The position numbers and the translations under genes are program-made. Positions 23,196 to 31,310 of a stretch of 31,541 nt of DNA are shown piece by piece. Each line of letters opens with the position of its first letter. Within the stretch, counting starts at the first letter, position 1. Source of the stretch: Blastococcus sp. CT_GayMR20 (GTDB lineage Bacteria > Actinomycetota > Actinomycetes > Mycobacteriales > Geodermatophilaceae). The stretch lies in assembly GCF_004570345.1 (NCBI RefSeq), contig NZ_SPQM01000054.1, positions 1-31,541 of the forward strand, written 5' to 3'. The notes under the pieces were generated by a model. The model was given only the letters and a program-made list of their open reading frames with translations, had not been told where the DNA came from and ran no database searches.

Positions 23196-24718
23196 CGGGG
23201 CGCCTCCCCGGTGCCGGGCGGGACGGGGGCGAGGGCCGTCCACAGCTCGTCGGCGTAGTCGTCCCAGGTCCGGCGCGGCCGCTCGAGCGCCTGCTGCTTC
23301 AGGTGGGCCAACAGGCCGTCGTCGACCAGCAGCCGGCGCATCTGCTCGGCGATCGCCAGGTCGTCGTGCGGGTCGGCGACGAGTGCGCCCCCGCCGTCGG
23401 CGATCTCGCGGGTGCTGCCGTAGTCGCTGGTGAGGCAGGGGGTGCCGCAGGCGAGGGACTCGGCCACCGGCAGTCCGAACCCCTCGTGCAGGGAGAGGAA
23501 CACCGAGAAGCGGGCCGACCGCAGTGTCCGCCACAGTTCCTCGTCGGTCACCGCCGTGCGGCGGCGTACCGGTCGGCCGGCTTTCCGGAGCCGGGCCATC
23601 AGCGCGTCGAACTCGGTGGGCCAGCCGCCGCCGCCGATGAACTCGAGCTGGAACTCGAGGCCGTCGCGCCACAGCTGTTCGGCGGCGTGCAGGACCGTCA
23701 GCTGGTTCTTGCGCGGCTCGAAGCTGCCGATCGTCACCACCAGCGGGGGATCGGTCGGCGCAACGTCGTCCCCGGCCGGCACCTCGACCGGCAGGCTGCA
23801 CTCGACGACCGTCGGCCCCTCCAGGCCCTGGGCGGACAGCATGCTGACGAATCCCCTGAACTCGCGGGTGGCTGCCGCGCTGATGCCGACGACGCGACGT
23901 GCGTGTTTCACCGGCTCCAGGTACCGCATGAACCGGTCGGGGAGCCCCTCGTGGATGAGTTCCGGGCTGATCAGCGGAATGCAGTCGTACCCGATGAGGC
24001 CGACCGTGCTGCCGGAGTACAGGGAGAGGGCGGTCAGCGCCGCGCAGTGGTCGGGCGCGGGATTCTCGGGGAGCAGGACGGAGGCGTGCCACGGGACGAC
24101 CAGGCGGTCCCGCCGCCGGGCCCGGCGCTCCTTCCTGTCCTGGCGCGCGAGGTCGTTCCAGCGCAGGACCCGGTCGAGCTCGAACATGGTCAGCTGACGC
24201 ATGGCTCCACCGGCATCGGTCCACGCGACCAGGGTGAGGTCGTGAGCCCGCTGCCACCGGGGGACGGTCTCCCGGACGACACGCTGGATCCCCGTGTGCA
24301 GCTCGTGCCGGGCGGTGAAGTCGACGTCGACCACGACGCCCCCGGCGACGACGTCCATCTCGACGTCACTGGCCCCCCGCGCGGCCGACGACGCGTACAC
24401 GGCTTCCAGCAGCCAACGGCCGAAGTCGGCGGGGCGGTTGACGTCGCGGCTGCGCAGCGCGGCACGCACCTCGTCGGGGTGCGGCATGGCGCCGCACATC
24501 GCCGTCATCAGCAGCCACAGAGCCTCCGGACCGGTGGCGGCGTGGACGTGCTCGACCAAGCGGCCGTAGAGCTCCGACGTGGCCCCCGCTGGATCGCCGG
24601 ACCGGGTGCCGGTGTCCAGGCCGAGGGTCGCCGCGGTCACCCCGAGGCGCTGGTGCAGTGCATCGAGCAGGTCGGCGGCACTCGGGACATCGGTCCGGAG
24701 GACTTCGTCGACGCTCAC
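23192..24718 (-). CDS. GT4 family glycosyltransferase with conserved N-terminal extension (paralogue A)
   Basis: A 508-residue GT4-type enzyme, paralogous to the next gene in the operon. An N-terminal helical extension (1-115) includes a run of short helices around LWLLMTAMCGAMPHPDEVRAAL. The core has HTGIQRVVRET (TGIQRV from 142), VVPWHASVLLPEN, IGYDCIPLISPE, the donor-domain start GSFEPRKN (331-338) and EGFGLPVAESLACGTP from 412. The sequence ends with TWDDYADELW and a short Pro/Gly tail. GTG at 24718 overlaps the stop of the FkbM gene (GTGA), so translation is coupled. Members with TGIQRV resemble glycosyltransferases of O-antigen and capsule clusters; the sugar cannot be assigned. Confidence 0.88.
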   Translation of the reverse strand: MSVDEVLRTDVPSAADLLDALHQRLGVTAATLGLDTGTRSGDPAGATSELYGRLVEHVHAATGPEALWLLMTAMCGAMPHPDEVRAALRSRDVNRPADFGRWLLEAVYASSAARGASDVEMDVVAGGVVVDVDFTARHELHTGIQRVVRETVPRWQRAHDLTLVAWTDAGGAMRQLTMFELDRVLRWNDLARQDRKERRARRRDRLVVPWHASVLLPENPAPDHCAALTALSLYSGSTVGLIGYDCIPLISPELIHEGLPDRFMRYLEPVKHARRVVGISAAATREFRGFVSMLSAQGLEGPTVVECSLPVEVPAGDDVAPTDPPLVVTIGSFEPRKNQLTVLHAAEQLWRDGLEFQLEFIGGGGWPTEFDALMARLRKAGRPVRRRTAVTDEELWRTLRSARFSVFLSLHEGFGLPVAESLACGTPCLTSDYGSTREIADGGGALVADPHDDLAIAEQMRRLLVDDGLLAHLKQQALERPRRTWDDYADELWTALAPVPPGTGEAPR

Positions 24719-25677
24719 CGCCAGCCCTGCATGCGCTTCTGCTGGACCGCGCGCAGCGGTGCGGTCACCCGCCAGGACAGGGTCGCCCGGTGAGCCTCCA
24801 GCTCCTTGCGCAGGCGCACGACCTCGTGCCCGGCCGGTCCGGCCCCGGCAGCGCCGGAGGCGGCGGCCTCCACCCAGCGCGCCAGGACGGTGCCCCGCCA
24901 GCGGATCACCTCGTCGAGGAGTTCATCCCGCTGGGCCTTCGTCGCCCGGAGTTCTTCCCCTTGCTGGTGCCACCGGTAGGGGATGAACTCGTCGAACGGA
25001 TTCGCCGGGGCGCTGAGCGCGGAACGCAGCTCGCTCGCGTGCTCCTCGGCGACGTAGAAGCGGGACAGGCCGTCGAACAGGCAGAACTCGTAGCCGGCCT
25101 CGACCACCCGGTCCTCCCACTCGTGATGGGTGGGCTTCGTGCTGCGCGGTGCGGTCGCCTCGACGACGAGCACCCACGGACGCCACCGGCGCAGGTCGAC
25201 GCTGGCGAGGACGGCCCGCTCGGAGCCCTCCACGTCCACGATCAGGAAGTGGATGTCGTCATCCGGCTGCAGGTGTTCGGCGAGGACGTCGTCGAGCCGG
25301 CGGGCCGGGACGACCTCGTTGTGCGCGTCCCAGCCGCTCTCCTGGTGGCCCTCGGCGATGGCGGCGTCCAACGTCGACAGGCCGGTCCCGTCGATGACGT
25401 GGAGGGTGACCGTCTGCACGTCCTCGTCGGTCACGGCCGCCTGGACCGTGACGTCCTGTGGCCGCTCCCGGCGGAACGCCTCGGCGAACTCCGCCACCGG
25501 CTCGATCTCGATCCCCGTCCAGCCGCGGTCGTAGAAGGCGCGGGTGATCGAGAACTCCGTGGGGTCGTTCGCACCGACCTCGACGTAACGGCCCTTGGAC
25601 AGGTGCCGGAGCGCGCGCCAGAGCACGACGTCCTCGGCATTCTGGGCGTAGGAGATGAACGGCTGGTCGTCGGGCAC
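24715..25677 (-). CDS. FkbM family methyltransferase
   Basis: A 320-residue SAM-dependent methyltransferase of the FkbM type, which usually methylates sugar hydroxyls. It opens with FISYAQNAEDVVLWRAL, a common start for FkbM enzymes in glycan clusters, then GRYVEVGAND (29-38, SAM-binding), GIEIEP (55-60) and IVDVEGSE (146-153, the acidic motif after strand 4). The core ends near residue 235. The remaining 85 residues are charged and helical, with a possible coiled coil (RATKAQRDELLDEVIRW and RLRKELEAHRATLSWRVTAPLR), a tail often seen where the enzyme docks on glycosyltransferases. GTG at 25677 lies 9 bases after the stop of the upstream GT4 gene. A methylated terminal sugar would suit a Wzt-type recognition domain; that link is a guess. 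Confidence 0.9.
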   Translation of the reverse strand: MPDDQPFISYAQNAEDVVLWRALRHLSKGRYVEVGANDPTEFSITRAFYDRGWTGIEIEPVAEFAEAFRRERPQDVTVQAAVTDEDVQTVTLHVIDGTGLSTLDAAIAEGHQESGWDAHNEVVPARRLDDVLAEHLQPDDDIHFLIVDVEGSERAVLASVDLRRWRPWVLVVEATAPRSTKPTHHEWEDRVVEAGYEFCLFDGLSRFYVAEEHASELRSALSAPANPFDEFIPYRWHQQGEELRATKAQRDELLDEVIRWRGTVLARWVEAAASGAAGAGPAGHEVVRLRKELEAHRATLSWRVTAPLRAVQQKRMQGWR

Positions 25678-25686
25678 GCAGGAATC

Positions 25687-26805
25687 CTACGGGCCACCTC
25701 GTCTGCGACCGGCCGCGTCGGAGGCTGCGCGGTAGGCCGTGAGGTGGGCGGCGGCACTGTTTCGCCAGGTGAACCGGGCGGCATGCGACCGGGCCGCCTC
25801 GGAGTCCGTCGCGACCTCCGGCAGTCCGGACAGTGCGTCCGCCCAGGCATCGTCGTCGTCCCCTGGGAGGAGGGTGGCGTGCCCTCCCGCCACCTCCCGG
25901 TGGGCCGGGATGTCGCTGGCGATCACGTGCCGCCCGCTGGCCAGTGCCTCGAGGACCGGGAGGCCGAAGCCCTCGTAGTGAGACGGCATGCAGACAGCCG
26001 CCGCGCCGGCCACGACCGACCGGAGGTCCTCGTCGGCCAGGTATCCCGCGAGGACGACGTCCGCAGGATCCGGTGGCGACCCCTGCCAGCGGTCGCCCCA
26101 GCCGGCGGGCCCGACCAGCACCAGCTGCGGGACGGCGGGGTCCTGCCTCCGCGCTGCCGCGTGCGCGCGGACGAGCGTGCCCAGGTTCTTGCGCGGCTCG
26201 AGATTGCCCATGAAGAGCACGTATCGCTCCGGGATCCGCAGCCTCTTCCGGTCGGCCACCGTCGTCGGCGCGGAGCGGGACCACGCAGGGTCGACGCCGT
26301 GGTGGGCGACCGTGATGCGGTCCTCGGCGATGCCGTACTCCGCGGCGATCTCGACGGCCATGGCCCGGCTCACCGCGATCACGTGCGCGCCCCGGGCGAG
26401 GGCGGCCGGCACCAGGTCGGCGTACTCGGCGGCGTCGCCCGTCACGGTCTCCCGGTACTTCAGGTAGGCCAGGTCGTGCACGGTGACCACGCCCGCGGCC
26501 CGGGCGGTCGGGGGCACGACGAAGTTCGTCCCGTGGAAGGCCGCGACCCGGCCGGTCAGGAGCTCGACGGGCGGCCAGGCGAGCCGGGACCACGCGGGCC
26601 GCAGCAGGCGGGCCGGCGCCCGGCGCGGGGCGGTGCGGGTGCGGACCGGGAGGGGGCCCGGGACCGCCCCGCGCACGCTGAACAGCGTGAGCAGCACGTC
26701 CGGCCCCTCGTCCAGCTGGGCCAGGCCGTCCACCAGCCCCCGTACGTAGTTGCCCACCCCGCTTCGCTGACCGAGCAGCGGGGTGGCGTCGAGGGCGACG
26801 CGCAT
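25687..26805 (-). CDS. GT4 family glycosyltransferase
   Basis: A 372-residue GT4 enzyme, first gene of a four-gene minus-strand operon. It opens MRVALDATPLLGQRSGVGNYVRG, split here by the family's Gly loop (SGVGNYVRGLV), has VVTVHDLAYLKY near 106-117, the donor-domain start FMGNLEPRKNLGTLVRAH, and the motif YEGFGLPVLEALASG. These features match mannosyltransferase-like GT4 members of O-antigen loci. ATG at 26805 has a full AGGAGG ribosome-binding site 6 bases upstream. The divergent gmd gene starts 109 bases away, so the two operons may be co-regulated. The donor is not shown; a GDP-sugar is plausible from the neighbour. Confidence 0.9.
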   Translation of the reverse strand: MRVALDATPLLGQRSGVGNYVRGLVDGLAQLDEGPDVLLTLFSVRGAVPGPLPVRTRTAPRRAPARLLRPAWSRLAWPPVELLTGRVAAFHGTNFVVPPTARAAGVVTVHDLAYLKYRETVTGDAAEYADLVPAALARGAHVIAVSRAMAVEIAAEYGIAEDRITVAHHGVDPAWSRSAPTTVADRKRLRIPERYVLFMGNLEPRKNLGTLVRAHAAARRQDPAVPQLVLVGPAGWGDRWQGSPPDPADVVLAGYLADEDLRSVVAGAAAVCMPSHYEGFGLPVLEALASGRHVIASDIPAHREVAGGHATLLPGDDDDAWADALSGLPEVATDSEAARSHAARFTWRNSAAAHLTAYRAASDAAGRRRGGP

Positions 26806-26914
26806 CTGGGCCTCCTGCGGTGTCGGCCCCCGGCGATCGCTCGGAGGGGGCCACCCGGTGGGACGCCCCCGGCTACGCTAACGGCCGTTCGCAGCCACGA
26901 GGATTGAAGGACAT
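26806..26914. promoter_or_regulatory. Divergent promoter region of the GT and gmd operons
   Basis: A 109-base gap between divergent operons. On the plus strand TACGCT (26874-26879) is a possible -10 box, giving a leader of about 30 bases with GAAGG (26906-26910) as ribosome-binding site for gmd. On the minus strand AGGAGG lies just before the GT4 start. No operator was recognised. Confidence 0.4.
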
Positions 26915-27901
26915 ATGAAGCGCGCGCTGATCACCGGCATCACCGGCCAGGACGGCCTCTACCTCTCGGAGCTCCTGCTCTCCAAGGGCTACGAGGTCTA
27001 CGGCCTGATCCGGGGGCAGAACAACCCCAAGGCCGATCTCGTGCGGCGCGAGGTCCCCGGAGTGAAGCTGCTCACCGGCGACATCACCGACCTCTCGAGC
27101 CTGATCCGCGCGTTCGGCGAGGCGCAGCCCGAGGAGGTCTACAACCTCGGTGCCATCTCCTTCGTGGCCTACTCGTGGGAGAACGCGAAGCTCACCTCCG
27201 ACGTCACCGGCCTCGGCGTGCTCAACGTCCTCGAGGCGATGCGGCTGTACGCGGGCGACGACCTGTCCAAGGTCCGCTTCTACCAGGCGTCGAGCTCGGA
27301 GATGTTCGGCAAGGTGCAGGACGTCCCGCAGCGGGAGACGACTCTGCTGTGGCCGCGCTCGCCCTACGGCGTCGCCAAGGTCTTCGGCCATTACATGACG
27401 ATCAACTACCGCGAGTCCTACGGCATGCACGCGTCGTCCGGGATCCTGTTCAACCACGAGTCGCCGCGCCGCGGCCCGGAGTTCGTCACCCGCAAGGTCA
27501 CCCAGGCCGTCGCGAAGATCTCCCTCGGACGTCAGGACACCATCTCCCTCGGCAACCTCGACGCGAAGCGCGACTGGGGGTTCGCCGGCGACTACGTCGA
27601 CGCCATGTGGCGGATGCTCCAGCAGGAGGAGGCCGACGACTACGTCGTCGCGACCGGCGAGACGCACTCGATCCGCGAGCTCCTCGACGTCGCCTTCAAC
27701 CACGTGGGGATCAGCGACTGGGAGGGCAAGGTCCACCAGGACCCGCGGTTCTTCCGCCCGGCTGAGGTCGACCTGCTGATCGGCGACCCGAGCAAGGCGC
27801 GGGAGAAGCTCGACTGGACGCCCAAGGTGGGCTTCGAGGAGCTCGTCCGCATGATGGTGGACTCCGACCTCGCGCAGCAGAAGGAGCTCGCGGGCCGGTG
27901 A
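26915..27901 (+). CDS. gmd: GDP-mannose 4,6-dehydratase
   Basis: A 328-residue short-chain dehydrogenase-type enzyme that turns GDP-D-mannose into GDP-4-keto-6-deoxy-D-mannose, the precursor of GDP-fucose, GDP-rhamnose, perosamine and others. The NADP-binding loop TGITGQDG is at 7-14, and the catalytic set is Ser127 (Thr in most members), Glu129, Tyr151 and Lys155 (SPYGVAK). The GDP-mannose family signatures [15 protein letters not shown] and [17 protein letters not shown] are both present. ATG has a good ribosome-binding site. The next gene overlaps by 4 bases. No reductase or aminotransferase that would finish the sugar is in the window. Confidence 0.94.
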   Translation: MKRALITGITGQDGLYLSELLLSKGYEVYGLIRGQNNPKADLVRREVPGVKLLTGDITDLSSLIRAFGEAQPEEVYNLGAISFVAYSWENAKLTSDVTGLGVLNVLEAMRLYAGDDLSKVRFYQASSSEMFGKVQDVPQRETTLLWPRSPYGVAKVFGHYMTINYRESYGMHASSGILFNHESPRRGPEFVTRKVTQAVAKISLGRQDTISLGNLDAKRDWGFAGDYVDAMWRMLQQEEADDYVVATGETHSIRELLDVAFNHVGISDWEGKVHQDPRFFRPAEVDLLIGDPSKAREKLDWTPKVGFEELVRMMVDSDLAQQKELAGR

Positions 27902-28881
27902 GCGCCGTCCGCGCGTTCGTCACCGGGGCAACCGGGCAGGACGGCAGTTACCTGATCGAGCAGCTGCTCGAGGAGGCGACCGAGGTCCACGTGCTCGTCC
28001 GCGCGGAGGAGAGCGAGGCGGGGAGCACGCATCCACTTCCGCAGCAGGTGCATCAGCATGTGGGTGACCTCGCGGTGGGCACGGAGCTCGAGGCGCTGGT
28101 CGCCGCGATCGAACCGACCGAGGTCTACAACCTCGGTGGTCTCAGTTCGGTGGCGTTGTCCTGGCAGGAACCGGCCCTGACGGCCCAGGTGAGCGGCGTC
28201 GCAGTCGGGCACCTGCTCAAGGCCACGCACGACCTGCAGGAGCGCACCGGCCGGTCGGTGCACTTCGTGCAGGCCTCGAGCGCCGAGATCTTCGGGCGCA
28301 CATCGCGTGTCCCCCAGGACGAGACGACGCCGCTGCGTCCGCTGACGCCCTACGGCGCGGCCAAGGCCTACGCGCACCATCTCGTCGGTGTGTGGCGCGC
28401 CCGGGGTGTGCACGCTTCGAGCTGCATCCTCTACAACCACGAGTCGCCTCGTCGGCCCGACGCATTCGTCACCCGCAAGATCACCGTCGGGGCGGCACGG
28501 ATCGCCCGCGGTCTGCAGGACGAGCTGGCCATGGGCAACCTCGACGCCCGCCGCGACTGGGGGTGGGCGCCGGACTACGTGGCCGCCATGGTCCTCGCCG
28601 CCCGGGACGCGGTGGCGCGTGACTACGTCGTCGCCACCGGCGTCTCCCACAGCGTGCGCGACTTCGTCCGGGCCGCCTTCCAGGCGGCCGGTGTCGAGGA
28701 CTGGGAACGGCACGTCACCCTGGACCCGCGCTTCGCCCGGCCGTCCGACGCACCGGAGCTCGTCGGCGACTCGACCCGGGCGCGGAAGGTGCTGGGCTGG
28801 TCCCCGACCGTCCCCTTCGAGGACATCGTGGCCCGGATGGTCCGGCACGACCTGGCACTGCTGGACGACGCACAGCCGTGA
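27898..28881 (+). CDS. Second GDP-mannose 4,6-dehydratase-like protein (tandem paralogue)
   Basis: A 327-residue paralogue of the preceding gene. It keeps TGATGQDG (9-16), Ser128, Glu130, Tyr152 and Lys156 (TPYGAAK), [15 protein letters not shown] and [17 protein letters not shown], so catalysis is likely retained. It differs most in the 35-60 region, where the NADP-phosphate/nucleotide contacts of Gmd lie ([13 protein letters not shown] instead of [13 protein letters not shown]). GTG at 27898 overlaps the gmd stop (GTGA). It may be a second dehydratase, a partner subunit, or an enzyme acting on a related GDP-sugar such as a 4-reductase of the RMD type; RMD proteins are also Gmd-like. The strong retention of the Gmd signatures makes dehydratase the first choice. 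Confidence 0.85.
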   Translation: MSAVRAFVTGATGQDGSYLIEQLLEEATEVHVLVRAEESEAGSTHPLPQQVHQHVGDLAVGTELEALVAAIEPTEVYNLGGLSSVALSWQEPALTAQVSGVAVGHLLKATHDLQERTGRSVHFVQASSAEIFGRTSRVPQDETTPLRPLTPYGAAKAYAHHLVGVWRARGVHASSCILYNHESPRRPDAFVTRKITVGAARIARGLQDELAMGNLDARRDWGWAPDYVAAMVLAARDAVARDYVVATGVSHSVRDFVRAAFQAAGVEDWERHVTLDPRFARPSDAPELVGDSTRARKVLGWSPTVPFEDIVARMVRHDLALLDDAQP

Positions 28882-28890
28882 GTCCTTGTC

Positions 28891-28913
28891 CCCGGGCACC
28901 ATGGGTGCTCGGG
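28891..28913 (+). terminator. Hairpin after the gmd pair
   Basis: CCCGGGCACC and GGTGCTCGGG pair over 10 positions (one G-T) around a 3-base loop, 9 bases after the stop of the second gmd. It has no T-run. It is likely the end of the gmd transcript, separate from the acyltransferase gene. Confidence 0.55.
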
Positions 28914-28972
28914 CAGCGGCGTGCACCCCCGCCGCCATGGCTTCGCTGCACGAGATAGCCGACGAAGTCCGG

Positions 28973-28978
28973 TACCAT
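28973..28978 (+). promoter_or_regulatory. Candidate -10 box for the acyltransferase gene
   Basis: TACCAT ends 10 bases before the ATG at 28989, with no ribosome-binding site between, matching the leaderless pattern of other genes here. It supports the long N-terminal form of the protein. Confidence 0.4.
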
Positions 28979-28988
28979 CCGCAACGAC

Positions 28989-31160
28989 ATGGCTACGATC
29001 GGTGACCAGATCGCGCCGACGCGAGCCGTGGCGGGCGACCTCCCGTCGACGAGACCGCTCCCTCTGGGACGCGCGCGCCCGAGCCCCCCCGCCGCGGGGA
29101 TGGGGCAGACCACCGTCCGGCCCGAGATCCAGGCCCTGCGCGCGGCGGCCGTCCTGATCGTGGTCCTGTACCACCTGTGGCCGCTGCGGCTGACCGGCGG
29201 TTTCGTGGGCGTCGACGTCTTCTTCGTCGTCTCGGGCTTCCTCATCACGTCCCATCTCCTCCGCGAGGTGACGAGGACCGGCACGATCTCGCTGGGCCGG
29301 TTCTGGGCACGGCGTGCCCGTCGCCTGCTCCCCGCGTCCCTCCTCGTGCTGGTCGTCGTCCTGGCGATGACGCTGGCTGTGGTTCCCGACAGCTACTGGC
29401 GACAGTGGATGGGGGAGGTCTCCGCGTCCGCGGTCTACGGGCAGAACTGGCTGCTCGCCTTCGACGCGGTGGACTACCTCGCGGCCCACAACGCGGCGTC
29501 CCCGGTGCAGCACTTCTGGTCGCTGTCCCTGGAGGAGCAGTTCTACGTCGTGTGGCCGCTCCTGATGGTGCTCGTCACCGCCGCGGCCCGTGGGCGCTCG
29601 GAACGCGCGACCCGAGCCATGCTGCTCACCGCTGTGGTCGTCGTCGGTCTCGTCTCTCTCGTCGTGTCCGTCTTCTGGACGAGCCGGATGCCGGCGAGTG
29701 CCTACTTCGTCACGCCCACCCGGATGTGGGAGTTCGCGGCCGGTGGCCTCCTCGCCTTCGTGCCGACTGTGATCGCCGAGAACCGCCGGACCCAGAGGTC
29801 GCTCCTGTCGCTGACCGGGTTCGTCGCCATCGCCTGGGCAGCAGTCACGTTCAACGGCGCGACGGCCTTCCCGGGTTCTGCCGCGCTGCTTCCGGTCCTC
29901 GGAACGGTCGCCGTGATAGCGGCGGGCTGTCCGACGGGGCCGTGGAGCCTCCGGCCGCTCCTCGCGCTGCCCCCGGTGCAGTTCCTGGGCGACGTCTCCT
30001 ACTCGATGTACCTGTGGCACTGGCCCTTCATCGTCGTCGTGCCGATCGTGACGGCGGCGCCGCTCACCACCGCCCACAAGGCCGCCATCCTCGGGGCGTC
30101 GGTCCTGGTCGCCTGGCTCACCAAGGTGGGCGTCGAGGACCGGTTCCGAGGCGCCCCGGTGGTGCAGCGCGCGCGGCCCCGCCGGGTCCTCGCGGCAGCC
30201 GTCGCCGCGAGCATCGGGGTCGCGGCCGGTGGGGCAGCCGTCGTGCAGGTACTCGATGCGCGCATCGCCTCAGCCGCGCAGGCGACCCTCGATGCCACGG
30301 TCGACGCGTGTTTCGGGGCCGCGGCGATGGACGTCGTACAGGGATGCGGCGACCCGTTCGCCATCACCGGCATGATGACTCCCGCCTTCGCCAAGACCGA
30401 CACCAACGCCGTGGCGGACCCCGCCGGCGGATGGCAGTGCGAGACGCCGCGCGGCGAGAGCGCCCTGCGCAGGTGCGAATTCGGCGACACCACGGGTCCG
30501 GTCCGCACGATCGCGATGCTCGGGGACTCGCACGCGATGCACTACATGGCCGCACTCCGGGCCCTGGCCGAGGAGAGGGGCTGGCGGGTCGTCACGTACT
30601 TCAAGAGCGCGTGCAGCGGTACGGGAGCGAGCGACGTCGTCCTGCCTGACCGGCCCGACGACCAGCAGGCATGTGCGGCCTGGGGCACTGCTGCACACCA
30701 GGCCATCGCCGCCGACCGGTCCATCGACACGGTGATCTTCGCCAACTGGGGCCAGGTGTACCTCCAGGACAACGGCGCTCGGGAGATCCAGCCCTCCCGG
30801 TACGCCGCGGCGTGGGACGCGCTGTCAACAGCCGGGAAGACGGTGGTCGTGATCAGGGATCTGCCCCGGACGGTCGACGATGCTGACGTTCCCGACTGCC
30901 TGTCGACGCACGCGGCGAACCCGACGGTCTGCGACACGCAACAGTCGGTGTCCCTGCACCGCGATGCGGCCGCGGAAGCGGCGGCGGGCTGGCCGGACGG
31001 GTCCGTCCGTCTGCTCGATCTCACGGAGAAGTACTGCCGCGACGGGGTCTGTCACGCACGGATCGGCGGAGCGATCGTGTACTCGGATGCGGGCCACCTC
31101 ACCAACACCTTCGCCCGCTCGCTGGCGCCCTACATCGGCGCCGCACTCGATCGCCCCTGA
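28989..31160 (+). CDS. OafA-type acyltransferase (AT3 membrane domain plus SGNH domain)
   Basis: A 723-residue membrane protein that adds acyl groups, usually acetyl, to surface glycans. An N-terminal cytoplasmic tail of about 45 residues is followed by the acyltransferase-3 domain: RPEIQALRAAAVLIVVLYH (family His), GGFVGVDVFFVVSGFLIT, FWARRARRLLPA and HFWSLSLEEQFYVVWPLL. About ten to eleven membrane spans run to about residue 420. The C-terminal part is a periplasm-side SGNH hydrolase-like domain with Ser514 in GDSHAMHY and the DxxH pair Asp700/His703 (SDAGHLTN). Such two-domain proteins acetylate O-antigen or cell-wall polymers. ATG at 28989 is favoured by the -10 box; a later start at 29101 (ATG, MGQTTVRPEIQ) is possible. 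The target is likely the polysaccharide of this locus. Confidence 0.92.
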   Translation: MATIGDQIAPTRAVAGDLPSTRPLPLGRARPSPPAAGMGQTTVRPEIQALRAAAVLIVVLYHLWPLRLTGGFVGVDVFFVVSGFLITSHLLREVTRTGTISLGRFWARRARRLLPASLLVLVVVLAMTLAVVPDSYWRQWMGEVSASAVYGQNWLLAFDAVDYLAAHNAASPVQHFWSLSLEEQFYVVWPLLMVLVTAAARGRSERATRAMLLTAVVVVGLVSLVVSVFWTSRMPASAYFVTPTRMWEFAAGGLLAFVPTVIAENRRTQRSLLSLTGFVAIAWAAVTFNGATAFPGSAALLPVLGTVAVIAAGCPTGPWSLRPLLALPPVQFLGDVSYSMYLWHWPFIVVVPIVTAAPLTTAHKAAILGASVLVAWLTKVGVEDRFRGAPVVQRARPRRVLAAAVAASIGVAAGGAAVVQVLDARIASAAQATLDATVDACFGAAAMDVVQGCGDPFAITGMMTPAFAKTDTNAVADPAGGWQCETPRGESALRRCEFGDTTGPVRTIAMLGDSHAMHYMAALRALAEERGWRVVTYFKSACSGTGASDVVLPDRPDDQQACAAWGTAAHQAIAADRSIDTVIFANWGQVYLQDNGAREIQPSRYAAAWDALSTAGKTVVVIRDLPRTVDDADVPDCLSTHAANPTVCDTQQSVSLHRDAAAEAAAGWPDGSVRLLDLTEKYCRDGVCHARIGGAIVYSDAGHLTNTFARSLAPYIGAALDRP

Positions 31161-31179
31161 GGCGCCCGGCGACCGACTC

Positions 31180-31213
31180 CGACCTCTGCACCGGCGCCCG
31201 CGGGGCGAGGTCG
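31180..31213 (+). terminator. Possible terminator after the acyltransferase
   Basis: CGACCT...AGGTCG flanks a CGCCC-GCG-GGGCG hairpin, about 20 bases after the stop. The outer and inner stems are separated by an unpaired bulge on one side, so the structure is weak. Confidence 0.3.
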
Positions 31214-31290
31214 GCACCGTGCAACACCGTGCGCTGCCGCGGGCCGGGCGTGCGTGTCCGGGGCGGGGGCGGCGCCCCGGCGGGCGTCCG

Positions 31291-31296
31291 TACGAT
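31291..31296 (+). promoter_or_regulatory. Candidate -10 box near the right edge
   Basis: TACGAT is followed after 6 bases by an ATG (31303) that opens only nine codons, and after 14 bases by the ATG at 31311 that opens the DUF4214-type frame. It is likely the promoter of the edge gene. Confidence 0.4.
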
Positions 31297-31310
31297 GGGC
31301 TCATGACGCA

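Noticed and set aside
23196..24257. An upstream extension of the paralogue B GT frame by 354 codons
   Set aside because: It runs through paralogue A in another frame with an Arg/Pro-rich sequence. The ATGA overlap gives a better start.
24658..26907. A plus-strand open frame of 749 codons opposite the FkbM and GT4 genes
   Set aside because: It has the same Arg/Asp/Gly/His-rich shadow composition and no motif. The minus strand carries clear FkbM and GT4 motifs.
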